From the NCBI GenBank assembly GCA_031256095.1, contig JAIRRG010000171.1:1-6575 (forward strand): 6,575 bases of DNA, read 5' to 3'. Below are positions 1 to 6,466 of the stretch, piece by piece (positions within the stretch are counted from its first letter, which is position 1; every line of letters starts with the position of its first letter). Origin of the DNA: Desulfobulbaceae bacterium. GTDB taxonomy: Bacteria > Desulfobacterota > Desulfobulbia > Desulfobulbales > Desulfocapsaceae. The translations under genes and the position numbers were made by a program. The notes beneath the pieces are model-generated. The model ran no database searches and was not told where the DNA came from. It was given only the letters and a program-made list of their open reading frames with translations.

Positions 1-1653
1 CAAATGAATCGGCCCGGTTACCAACTCAACATTGTCCGTTATCGCTTTAAGCTCCACCGCCGGCGGCGTCGTGTCCAGCGTGAAGCTGAACTCGGTCGGC
101 GCGGAGACGTTACCCGCCACATCCGTCTGGCGTACCAGAACATCGTTCGCGCCTTCGACCGGAGTAAAGCTCGTGCTCCAGGTAACACCGCTGTCGGTGG
201 AGTATTCCACCGTCGCCCCGGTTTCAATGCCGGTCACGCTCAACGTGCCGTCCATCGTGATAAGGTCGGTGGCGCTGGCACCGGTGTCATGGAGCAGGGC
301 CACCATCGGCGCAGCCGGCGCCGTCGTGTCCAGCGTGAAGATGAATTCGGTCGGCGCGGAAACGTTGCCGGCCACATCGGTCTGGCGTACCAGAACGTCG
401 TTCGCGCCTTCGGTTGCCGTGAAGCCCGTGCTCCAGGTAACACCGCTGTCGGTGGAGTATTCCACCGTCGCCCCGGTTTCAATGCCGGTCACGCTCAGCG
501 TGCCGTCCATCGTGATGAGGTCTGTGGCGCTAATGCCGGTGTCATGGAGCAGGGCCACCGTCGGCGCCAATGCTATCGTATCAACCATAACATACTGATC
601 GGTCGCGGTACTGACGTTGCCGGCCGGATCGGTCTCGGTGACCGTAACATGGTGCTCACCATCAACAAGCGGCGTACCAGGCGTGTATGTCCAGGCACCG
701 TCAGCGCCGACCGTCACCGTAACCGGCGGCTTGTTGTCAATGACAATATTGACGGTATCGCCAGGATGTCCTCCTGTGCCGTGCAGCGCCGGCGTGGCAT
801 CGTTGGTCGGCTGATCGCCAATCGCGCGCTGCACGCCACTGCGATCATCGGTTAGCGCCCAAATCGGCGGGCCCGGAGGCGTGGTGAGAATCCCAATCGG
901 CAGCGCGCCGCTCTGCGGGCTTTCCCCGCTGGAATTACTCACTGTGTAGGTGAACTGATGATTCCCCTCGGGCAGCGGCGCATTCGGCGTCAGCGTGCCA
1001 GCCGCCGAATTGTAGGTCGCCGCCACGTATACGCCATCGACATACAGTTTCGGCGTATTGGTTAGCCCGGTGGTTAGCCCGGCGCCGATGTTAATGCCAG
1101 GTTCCACATCGTTGGTATAGGGCGCCGTGCTGTGCGCATCAACGACCGGATAGACCTTGTCATTATAGCTCGTCGGCGCTGCTGGTTGCCCCGGCGGCGG
1201 TGGCGGAGGTGGTGGAGCCGGCGACGAACTGGAGCCGCCGCCACCGGCCGCCAAGGCAACAATCCCGGCCGCGCCGGCCACCCCGCCGAGAATCGCCAAC
1301 AACATCCCGGTCGATGAGTCAGCGATCGGGTCGTAGGCGACGAGTGGGTCGACTATGCCATCGCTACCGCCGAGGGCTTTGTCGAAAACCGTCAGCCACT
1401 GGCCATCATCATGAACGAAAACAAGATTGTTGTAGTCAGCGCTGTGGGCAAAGAAGCCATTGATCCGCAACTCCTTGCCGTCATCAAACTGGATGATCAG
1501 GTCGTTGCCGCTTCGCTCGTAGTTCTTTACATGCTTTTCATTGGCAGGAATCAGAAAATTGGCCGCCCCGTTTGGCGCCTGAACAGTCGTCGTTGCTGTA
1601 TTAACCGGGACATGAACGTCTACATGATTAGTCAGAACTGCTCGTGAGGCCAT
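1..1653 (-). CDS. BapA-like Ig-repeat surface adhesin, N-terminal 551 residues (3' end beyond window)
   Basis: This reading frame is open for 551 codons with no stop, so the protein continues past the left edge. The ATG at 1653 is chosen because AAGGAG lies 6 bases before it. Residues about 41-91 (HVKNYERSGNDLIIQFDDGK, then INGFF and NLVFVHDDGQW) resemble the BapA prefix-like domain. A hydrophobic Ala/Gly segment (117-136), a GGGGSSSS run (137-144) and eight prolines (147-154) follow, as is usual after that domain. Bacterial Ig-like domains then run at about 165-258, 264-358, 363-443 and 448-528, with a fifth starting; each has the form DG-(x)n-EG-(x)n-V-(x)n-D-x-AGNVS. No N-terminal signal peptide is seen. 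Proteins of this architecture are known as type I-secreted, cell-surface biofilm adhesins; the C-terminal secretion signal and transporter would lie outside the window. A surface adhesion role is inferred. The architecture is clear, the ligand unknown. Confidence 0.88.
   Translation of the reverse strand, partial: MASRAVLTNHVDVHVPVNTATTTVQAPNGAANFLIPANEKHVKNYERSGNDLIIQFDDGKELRINGFFAHSADYNNLVFVHDDGQWLTVFDKALGGSDGIVDPLVAYDPIADSSTGMLLAILGGVAGAAGIVALAAGGGGSSSSPAPPPPPPPPGQPAAPTSYNDKVYPVVDAHSTAPYTNDVEPGINIGAGLTTGLTNTPKLYVDGVYVAATYNSAAGTLTPNAPLPEGNHQFTYTVSNSSGESPQSGALPIGILTTPPGPPIWALTDDRSGVQRAIGDQPTNDATPALHGTGGHPGDTVNIVIDNKPPVTVTVGADGAWTYTPGTPLVDGEHHVTVTETDPAGNVSTATDQYVMVDTIALAPTVALLHDTGISATDLITMDGTLSVTGIETGATVEYSTDSGVTWSTGFTATEGANDVLVRQTDVAGNVSAPTEFIFTLDTTAPAAPMVALLHDTGASATDLITMDGTLSVTGIETGATVEYSTDSGVTWSTSFTPVEGANDVLVRQTDVAGNVSAPTEFSFTLDTTPPAVELKAITDNVELVTGPIHL
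57..566 (-). repeat. Two tandem 255-bp repeats encoding 85-residue Ig-like domains
   Basis: Positions 57-311 and 312-566 are direct tandem copies with a period of exactly 255 bp (85 codons). By hand I count about 24 differences, so roughly 90% identity, with one stretch of about 70 bp identical (cores near 174-242 and 429-497). Each unit encodes an Ig-like domain with the core VALLHDTG, LSVTGIETGATVEYSTDSGV and DVLVRQTDVAGNVSAPTEF. Preceding Ig-like domains in the same gene are related in fold but clearly diverged. The array may continue beyond the left edge. Confidence 0.9.
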
Positions 1654-1659
1654 GGCTAT

Positions 1660-1665
1660 CTCCTT
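1660..1665 (-). promoter_or_regulatory. Ribosome binding site of the adhesin gene
   Basis: The minus strand reads AAAAGGAGATAGCCATG. The AAGGAG core sits 6 bases before the ATG at 1653 and is the main reason for taking that codon as the start. Confidence 0.8.
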
Positions 1666-1733
1666 TTGAAGATTTTTAGTCTTTACGGCAACTTAGTTAT
1701 TGCCTGTTTTCGCTTCATACATTGGCTAGTACA

Positions 1734-1882
1734 ATTTATAAATTAAAAATTAAATAATTTTTCGCGTCATTGCGAGCGAAGCGAAGCAATCCATGTTGTA
1801 TGAATAATTGAAAATATGGATTGCTTCGTCACCATGTTCCTCGCAATGAGAGGGACTGCCATATAGGTTTTGATTTACAAAT
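1734..1882. mobile_element. MITE-like palindromic element, copy 1 (149 bp)
   Basis: The left end is ATTTATAAATTAAAAATT (1734-1751) and the right end, read on the other strand, is ATTTGTAAATCAAAACCT (1865-1882), giving imperfect terminal inverted repeats. Inside lies a second inverted repeat: CATTGCGAG and AAGCAATCCAT (1768-1793) against ATGGATTGCTT (1816-1826) and CTCGCAATG (1840-1848). It encodes nothing. The same ends and the same inner GTCATTGCGAGCGAAGCGAA block recur in copy 2. The inner block is a widespread type of dispersed bacterial repeat (established, from memory). Calling it a MITE is inference: no transposase is present and I find no clear target duplication. The left tip ends about 80 bp upstream of the adhesin start codon. 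Confidence 0.68.
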
Positions 1883-1916
1883 GGAATCAGGCTTCAACGC
1901 CTGTCCTGGGCAATAA

Positions 1917-1950
1917 ACAAAAAAAGCCCTGCCCGATTGCCGGGCAAGGC
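1917..1950 (-). terminator. Rho-independent terminator (minus strand)
   Basis: Read on the minus strand, GCCTTGCCCG pairs with CGGGCAGGGC (one G-T wobble) around the 5-base loop GCAAT, and the stem is followed at once by seven T. The plus-strand reading has no T tract, so it acts on minus-strand transcripts. It lies about 50 bp after the stop of the weak reading frame 1999-2211 and about 260 bp before the adhesin start. It would therefore insulate the adhesin from upstream transcription. Confidence 0.8.
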
Positions 1951-1998
1951 CATATTGATGCCGCGCCAAACCGGCGAGGCAAAAGAAGATAAAACTGG

Positions 1999-2211
<213 letters not shown>

Positions 2212-2260
2212 TTCACAATACGAGCAAGTTGATAACGACACCCTATCAATCAGTGGCTGA

Positions 2261-2352
2261 CTGATATACAACCTGCCAAAGCTGGAATTTTACAAAGTAA
2301 AATTATAGTAAGTATTTCATTTGTGCTGATATACAACCTGCCGAGGCTGGAA
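2261..2352. repeat. Pair of 27-bp direct repeats, 38 bp apart
   Basis: CTGATATACAACCTGCC followed by AAAGCTGGAA (2261-2287) recurs at 2326-2352 with only two changes (GAGGCTGGAA at the end). The 38-bp spacer is very AT-rich. Only two units are visible and no cas gene is near, so this is not called a CRISPR. It may be a small tandem duplication of about 65 bp whose non-core part has diverged, or a pair of protein-binding sites. Confidence 0.75.
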
Positions 2353-2595
2353 GCAAGCCAATTATGAGAAAATTTGAAACGTGCCATAAAAGCCTTGATT
2401 ATGCCGATAATACATAACGAGCTTAAATCGCTCTGATAATTCTATAAACGCTTCAATTGCGCCGATATCATCCATTTTTGATATGAAATATATCAGCGCG
2501 ACATGACATATTTCCAGCAATATGTCAGAAATATATGGCCAAGGGAGCCAGAAATTGACAAATGATCGCAACCACTTGAATGTGGGACTAATACT
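2353..2595. other. AT-rich spacer without a supportable gene
   Basis: I see no gene I can defend here. A 69-codon minus-strand frame (2362-2571) begins with TTG, has no ribosome site and resembles nothing I know. One small perfect inverted repeat is present: TGACATAT at 2504-2511 against ATATGTCA at 2520-2527, with an 8-base loop and no T tract. The base composition is clearly more AT-rich than the genes on either side. Confidence 0.5.
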
Positions 2596-2768
2596 ATTTA
2601 TAAATTAAAACTTGAATAATTTTTCATGTCATTGCGAGCGAAGCGAAGCAATCCATGCTATAGAAAAAATTAAAAAAACTGGATTGTTTCCGCCACGCTT
2701 CACTCGCGGCAGGCTTACTCTGTTGCTCGCAACGGCATGAATTACTACATAAGTTTTGATTTATAAAT
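2596..2768. mobile_element. MITE-like palindromic element, copy 2 (173 bp)
   Basis: The terminal inverted repeats are ATTTATAAATTAAAACTT (2596-2613) and, on the other strand, ATTTATAAATCAAAACTT (2751-2768), 17 of 18 identical. The inner block GTCATTGCGAGCGAAGCGAA (from about 2629), followed by GCAATCCATG, is the same as in copy 1 and in the same orientation. The right inner arm is less well kept (TGGATTGTTTC, then GCTCGCAACG) and holds about 24 extra bases. There is no reading frame. The outer 10 bases ATTTATAAAT are self-complementary, so they cannot be told apart from a target duplication by sequence alone. It ends 28 bp before the -35 box of the relic toxin-antitoxin promoter. Confidence 0.72.
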
Positions 2769-2796
2769 TGAATAAACGAAAACCATCTTCCTCAAT

Positions 2797-2825
2797 TTGA
2801 CACCCTCCGTCATTTGGCGTACAAT
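2797..2825 (+). promoter_or_regulatory. Strong sigma70-type promoter of the relic toxin-antitoxin locus
   Basis: TTGACA at 2797-2802 and TACAAT at 2820-2825 are separated by exactly 17 bp, so the -35 box is perfect and the -10 box differs from TATAAT in one base. Transcription would begin near 2832. GGAG at 2841-2844 lies 7 bases before the ATG at 2852, giving a short leader and a credible ribosome site. The whole initiation unit points into the antitoxin remnant. Confidence 0.78.
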
Positions 2826-2844
2826 GTAACGCCAAATGACGGAG
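2805..2844. promoter_or_regulatory. Perfect 16+16 bp palindrome, probable operator
   Basis: CTCCGTCATTTGGCGT (2805-2820) is the exact reverse complement of ACGCCAAATGACGGAG (2829-2844), with an 8-base centre holding most of the -10 box. It fills the promoter spacer and the presumed start site, where a bound dimer would block transcription. It has no T tract on either side, so it is not a terminator. Type II antitoxins commonly repress their own operon from such sites (established); that this one was the target of the adjacent antitoxin is inference. Confidence 0.72.
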
Positions 2845-2851
2845 ACCACAC

Positions 2852-2940
2852 ATGACGGCGATAGGGGTTGAGGAATTTCTTGGCGGCATAGCGGTAACCG
2901 GCCAGAAAATAGAAAGCGAGCTGGATTTGTATGAGCTGTC
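2852..2940 (+). pseudogene. N-terminal remnant of an Xre/MbcA/ParS-type antitoxin
   Basis: The ATG at 2852 follows a clear ribosome site and opens a frame whose first 30 or so residues (EEFLGGIAVTGQKIESELDL then YELSAAG) resemble the start of Xre/MbcA/ParS antitoxins, with their pattern LGG-x2-V-x-G-x2-(I/V)-x-S-x-LDL-x-EL. Full-length members are usually over 100 residues, with a helix-turn-helix followed by a C-terminal toxin-binding region; both are absent. After about codon 31 the frame runs out of phase through the RES toxin sequence and gives an arginine-rich nonsense tail to a stop at 3236-3238. The natural partner of this antitoxin family is a RES toxin, exactly what follows in the next frame. 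The family call rests on a short match backed by that context. Confidence 0.6.
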
Positions 2941-3180
2941 GGCGGCTGGGACACTTTCCCGGCGATGCCGAAATTGGCGGAAATTGCCGAGGCGAAGATG
3001 GCGCGTAACCAGCTTGTCACCCTGCGCGTGCCCTCGACCGTCGTCGCCAAAGAATGGAATGTCATTCTCAACCCTTGGCGCCAGGACTATCAGCGGCTTG
3101 CCATTATTTCGGTTGAGCCATATCACATCGACCGCCGCTTGCCGCGGCAGAGCGATCATACCAATTCCGCCAAGACCTGA
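2941..3180 (+). pseudogene. C-terminal remnant of a RES-domain toxin
   Basis: The frame from 2941 reads GGWDTFPAMPKLAEIAEAKM and then LVTLRVPSTVVAKEWNVILN, P and, near the end, EPYHIDRRL. The order W-x2-FP, L-x-VPS-x-VV-x3-W/N-x2-(L/I)NP, then P-x3-D-x-RL is that of the C-terminal half of RES-domain toxins, which typically degrade NAD+ (established for family members). An in-frame stop at 2932-2934 lies just upstream and the N-terminal half, with the catalytic Arg/Tyr and Glu region, is missing, so it cannot be active. The only internal ATG (2965) has no ribosome site. The last 25 bp overlap the 3' end of convergent hemW, so the final residues (about 12) are probably read-through into hemW antisense. 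I infer one internal deletion that joined antitoxin start to toxin end near 2935-2945. Confidence 0.72.
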
Positions 3181-4280
3181 TTGGCGATCAGCCTTCCGGC
3201 CCGAGTCAGGCACAGATGGCCGTCGGCGCACTGTATGAATCCCGCCGCCATAAATTTTGTCAGCGCCTCATGGTAGTAGACCAGGGCGTCAATGGCAAAA
3301 CGCCGGCGCAGCCGGGCGAGTTCGACGCCAGCGTTCAGGCGCAGGCCCATGACCATGGTTTCGCGGAAGGCGGCTTCGGCCGACAATTCTTCCGACCAGG
3401 CGATGGCGTTTTCGCCCCGTTCGATGGCCGCGCAATACCGTTCCGGATCGGTCAGGCGGCCCTGGCGCTTGCCTTCGACATAACTGACCGCCGCCGCGCC
3501 AACAGCCAGATAGCTTTCATTCATCCAATAAGTCAGGTTATGGCGGCATTCGTATCCTGTCCGCGCGAAATTTGAGATTTCATATTGGCGTAAACCGGCT
3601 TGACCACACAAGGTCTGATTCAGCGCATCCATGGCCAGGATTTCTTCCTCCGTTGGCATCGGCGGCTGGCCAGGCTGGTAACGGCTGGCAAAGGGCGTGC
3701 CGTCATCAATGGTCAATTGATAGAGGGAGAGATGCGGCGGGTTGAGCGCCAGCGCCGTTTCCAGGTTTTGCCGCCAGCTTGCCGCCCTTTGCCCCGGCAG
3801 GCCATACATCAAGTCGAGGCTGAAGTTGGTAAAACCCGCCTCTTTGACCATCGCCACCGCTTCTTGGGCGGCCTGGGCGTCATGGAGGCGGCCCAGCAGC
3901 CGTAATTCGGCATCATCAAATGATTGGACGCCCAGCGACAGGCGGTTAATGCCCGCCTCGCGCAAAGCGCAAAGCAGCTTTGGACGCAACGCGCCCGGAT
4001 TGGCCTCGCAGGTGAATTCGCCGTCTTCAATGAAGGGAAAGAGCTTGCGGCAGGCGGCAATTACGGACAAAAGCAAAGCTTCCGCTAAAACGGTAGGCGT
4101 GCCGCCGCCAATAAATAAAGTTGTGACCGATGCTGGCTGGCTGGCCGCCGTTTGCCGCATCTCGGCGATGACCGCCTCGACATAAGGCCGGTGCAGCGAT
4201 TTGCGGCCAGGTAATGAGGCGAAAGAGCAGTAGGGGCACTTCGATAAACAGAACGGGATATGGATATACAACGCGGTCAT
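3156..4280 (-). CDS. hemW: HemW-type radical SAM heme chaperone (coproporphyrinogen III oxidase-like)
   Basis: The product has 374 residues, close to the usual length for HemW (about 375-380). It opens with LYIHIPFCLSKCPYCSF, giving the radical SAM cluster cysteines C11, C15 and C18. The residue two after the last Cys is Phe, not Cys as in true HemN oxidases, which points to HemW. Further marks are GGGTP (58-62), CEANP (91-95), GINRLSLGVQSF (110-121), DLMYGLPGQ (156-164) and HLSLYQLTIDDGTP (183-196). A HemN C-terminal domain (about 290-374) contains FRETMVMGLRLNAGV. HemW is known as a heme-binding protein that delivers heme to respiratory enzymes; older annotations call it oxygen-independent coproporphyrinogen oxidase. 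The ATG overlaps the radC stop as ATGA, so translation is probably coupled. The 3' end overlaps the relic RES frame convergently. Confidence 0.93.
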   Translation of the reverse strand: MTALYIHIPFCLSKCPYCSFASLPGRKSLHRPYVEAVIAEMRQTAASQPASVTTLFIGGGTPTVLAEALLLSVIAACRKLFPFIEDGEFTCEANPGALRPKLLCALREAGINRLSLGVQSFDDAELRLLGRLHDAQAAQEAVAMVKEAGFTNFSLDLMYGLPGQRAASWRQNLETALALNPPHLSLYQLTIDDGTPFASRYQPGQPPMPTEEEILAMDALNQTLCGQAGLRQYEISNFARTGYECRHNLTYWMNESYLAVGAAAVSYVEGKRQGRLTDPERYCAAIERGENAIAWSEELSAEAAFRETMVMGLRLNAGVELARLRRRFAIDALVYYHEALTKFMAAGFIQCADGHLCLTRAGRLIANQVLAELV

Positions 4281-5014
4281 TTCTGCCGCAGCATATCGGT
4301 CAGGCGCTGGCAGTCGGCGGCGACGGTAGTCATTAGGCCGTCTTCCATGAAACTGAAAATACCGTCGCCAATGAGAAGATGATCAAGAAGCCGGATATGC
4401 AACTGACCGCAGGTGAAGTACAACGTTTTGGTCAGCGTGATGTCGGCGTCGGATGGCCGCAACGCCCCGGAGGGATGGTTGTGGGCGACAATCAGCGCCG
4501 CGGCATTGAAATGCAGGGCGCGGATTGCTACTTCGCGTGGATAAATGGTGTTGACGTTGATGGTGCCTTCGGCCAGCACTTCCGAGTCGATAACGCCGTG
4601 GCTGGCATCCAGGTAAATCACGGTAAATACTTCTTTTTTCAGGCCACGCATACTGTGTTCGAGGTAGTCACGCACCTCGCTGGCCGTGCGCAGGTAGCGC
4701 CGCCCGCGCATCCGCTCCTTCAGATAGCGGCGTGACACCGCCTGGATAAAGGAAATGGCAAAACCATTTTTTTCACCGACACCCTTGGTCTCTTGAAGTT
4801 GTTCCGGCGGCGCTTCGAGGACGGCGGCTAGACCGCCGAAACGTGCCAGCAACTGCCGCGCCGGTTCTTTGCAGTCGGAGCGCGGTGTACCAAAGGCCAA
4901 GAGCATCTCCAGCACTTCGGCGTCGGTGAAGGAGTCGAGACCTTGCTGCAGGTATTTGTCGCGCAGCCGCCCCCGGTGGCCCGCCCCCTTTTCCTGCCAC
5001 TCCGATTTATCCAT
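4277..5014 (-). CDS. radC: RadC family JAB/MPN-domain protein
   Basis: The product has 245 residues, somewhat longer than the usual 220-230. The N-terminal part (about 10-100) holds the helix-hairpin-helix-like region of the family: GHRGRLRDKYLQQGLDSFTD, then EVLEMLLAFGTPR and ETKGVGEKN. The C-terminal JAB/MPN domain (about 105-230) carries the JAMM metal motif HNHPSG at 178-183 with S188 and D191, preceded by the typical EGTINVN (149-155) and YPREV. The family is named after an E. coli locus once linked to DNA repair, but that link was withdrawn; its biochemical role remains unsettled, and some members influence transformation or recombination. It starts 8 bp after gatB, with only a weak ribosome site (GCGAGAAA region), and runs into hemW by the ATGA overlap. 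Confidence 0.93.
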   Translation of the reverse strand: MDKSEWQEKGAGHRGRLRDKYLQQGLDSFTDAEVLEMLLAFGTPRSDCKEPARQLLARFGGLAAVLEAPPEQLQETKGVGEKNGFAISFIQAVSRRYLKERMRGRRYLRTASEVRDYLEHSMRGLKKEVFTVIYLDASHGVIDSEVLAEGTINVNTIYPREVAIRALHFNAAALIVAHNHPSGALRPSDADITLTKTLYFTCGQLHIRLLDHLLIGDGIFSFMEDGLMTTVAADCQRLTDMLRQK

Positions 5015-5022
5015 GACTGGTC

Positions 5023-6450
5023 TTATTTCTCGCCGAGAACCTGGCCGAATAATTCATTGGCGATCTTGGGATTTGCCTGTCCTTTTGTCTTCTGCATTAA
5101 TTGGCCAACAAAGTAGCCCATCAGTTTGGCCTTGCCGTTACGGAAATCATCGGCCTGGCTGGGGTTGGCGGCAACGATTTCCCTGACTATCGTCAAGAGT
5201 TCGCCGCTGTCTGAAACCTGGGCCAGATTTTTCCGGGCGATGATCGCTTCAGGGCTGTCACCGCTGGCCAGCATATCGAGGAAGACAGTTTTGCCGATCT
5301 TGCCGCTGATGCTACCCGACTCAATCAATTTGATGAGAGCCGCCAACTGTTCTGGCCGCGTCCGGCAGCCGCTGACGCTTTCGCCCTTCAGTTCGCGCAG
5401 CAGTTCGGTCATCATCCAGTTGGCCGCTTTTTTCGCTGGCGCCCCGGCCTGAACGGCGGCCTCGAAATAATCGGCCAAATCACGTTCGCCAGTGAGAAGC
5501 GCCGCGTCGTATTCAGGCAATTCATAGTCACTGACAAAGCGAGCGCGTCTAGCGTCAGGCAATTCCGGTAGACTGGCGCGGATGTCCGCGATCCAATTGT
5601 CGGAAATATCAACCATGACCAAATCGGGACAGGGGAAGTAACGGTAATCATGGGCATCTTCCTTTCCGCGCATCGATTCGCTGCAATTTTTGTCCGGGTT
5701 CCACAGCAGTGTTTCTTGCACAACTTTCTCGCCATCAAGGAGCAAATCGCGCTGGCGGCGGACTTCATATTCCAGGGCGTTCTGCACATGGCGGAATGAA
5801 TTCATGTTCTTCAATTCGGTGCGCGTGCCCAATTCTTTCGTGCCCACGGGCCGCAGGCTGACGTTGGCGTCGCAGCGGAAACTGCCCTCCTGCATATTGC
5901 CGTCACAGATGTCCAAGTAGCGGAGAATGGCGTGGATTTTTTTCAAATAGACGTAGGCTTCGGCCGGAGACCGCATGTCAGGTTCTGAAACTATTTCGAT
6001 TAGTGGCGTCCCGGTGCGGTTGAGGTCGATGTAGGAAAATGGCTCATGCTCGTCGTGGATCAGTTTGCCGGCGTCTTCCTCCAGGTGGATGCGGGTGATG
6101 CCGATGGTTTTTGTCTGGCCGTCAACCTCGATTTCAACGCCGCCACCGCCGACGATTGGTAAATCGAACTGCGATGTTTGATAATTTTTCGGCAAATCGG
6201 GATAAAAATAATTCTTCCTGGCGAATTGGTTGCGTTTGTTGATGACGGCGTTGCTGGCCAGTCCCATTTTTATCGCGTATTCGACCGCTGTTTTATTCAG
6301 AACTGGTAACGCTCCTGGCAAACCCAGGCAGACCGGGCAGGTCTGGCTGTTCGGGGCAGCGCCGAAGGTGGTGGCGCAACCGCAAAATATCTTGGTTTTT
6401 GTACTCAGTTGGGCATGAATCTCCAGCCCGATGACCGTTTCAAATTCCAT
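5023..6450 (-). CDS. gatB: Aspartyl/glutamyl-tRNA(Asn/Gln) amidotransferase subunit B
   Basis: The full-length product has 475 residues, the normal size. GatB is the kinase/transferase subunit of cytosolic GatCAB, which phosphorylates mischarged Glu-tRNA(Gln) or Asp-tRNA(Asn) and amidates it with ammonia channelled from GatA. The N-terminal catalytic domain shows VIGLEIHAQL (6-15), the zinc-type cysteines C23/C25 and C38/C41, YFYPDLPKNYQTSQFD (81-96), HLEEDAGK (122-129) and the family signature DLNRTGTPLIEIVSEPD (142-158). The C-terminal YqeY-like tRNA-binding part ends with the conserved GKAKLMGYFVGQLMQKT and GQANP region (about 439-460). AAGGA lies 7 bases before the ATG at 6450. It follows an unknown gene by 16 bp and precedes radC by 8 bp. 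gatA and gatC are not in the window. Confidence 0.97.
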   Translation of the reverse strand: MEFETVIGLEIHAQLSTKTKIFCGCATTFGAAPNSQTCPVCLGLPGALPVLNKTAVEYAIKMGLASNAVINKRNQFARKNYFYPDLPKNYQTSQFDLPIVGGGGVEIEVDGQTKTIGITRIHLEEDAGKLIHDEHEPFSYIDLNRTGTPLIEIVSEPDMRSPAEAYVYLKKIHAILRYLDICDGNMQEGSFRCDANVSLRPVGTKELGTRTELKNMNSFRHVQNALEYEVRRQRDLLLDGEKVVQETLLWNPDKNCSESMRGKEDAHDYRYFPCPDLVMVDISDNWIADIRASLPELPDARRARFVSDYELPEYDAALLTGERDLADYFEAAVQAGAPAKKAANWMMTELLRELKGESVSGCRTRPEQLAALIKLIESGSISGKIGKTVFLDMLASGDSPEAIIARKNLAQVSDSGELLTIVREIVAANPSQADDFRNGKAKLMGYFVGQLMQKTKGQANPKIANELFGQVLGEK

Positions 6451-6466
6451 GAACCCGTCCTTCGTT

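Noticed and set aside
4..855. Long plus-strand frame (283 codons) over the left end
   Set aside because: It is Arg-rich, its internal repetition mirrors the Ig repeats, and it lies antisense to the well-supported adhesin frame.
1686..1703. Short inverted repeat GGCAA...TTGCC before the adhesin start as a riboswitch
   Set aside because: It has only 5 paired bases and an 8-base loop; no conserved riboswitch core is visible.
2261..2352. Possible two-repeat CRISPR
   Set aside because: Only two units, no leader, no cas genes, a very AT-rich spacer and mismatches between the repeats.
2362..2571. 69-codon minus-strand frame in the AT-rich spacer
   Set aside because: It has a TTG start, no ribosome site and no recognisable motif; it is compatible with chance in AT-rich DNA.
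2805..2844. Palindrome as a hemW transcription terminator
   Set aside because: There is no T tract after the stem on either strand, and its position over a -10 box fits an operator better.
2745..3231. Minus-strand frames 2745-3071 and 2761-3231
   Set aside because: They are antisense to the antitoxin and RES remnants and cross the promoter and palindrome; no motif or ribosome site supports them.
3216..4735. Plus-strand frames across hemW and radC (for example 3216-3575, 3742-4185 and 4379-4735)
   Set aside because: They are shadows of strongly conserved minus-strand genes.
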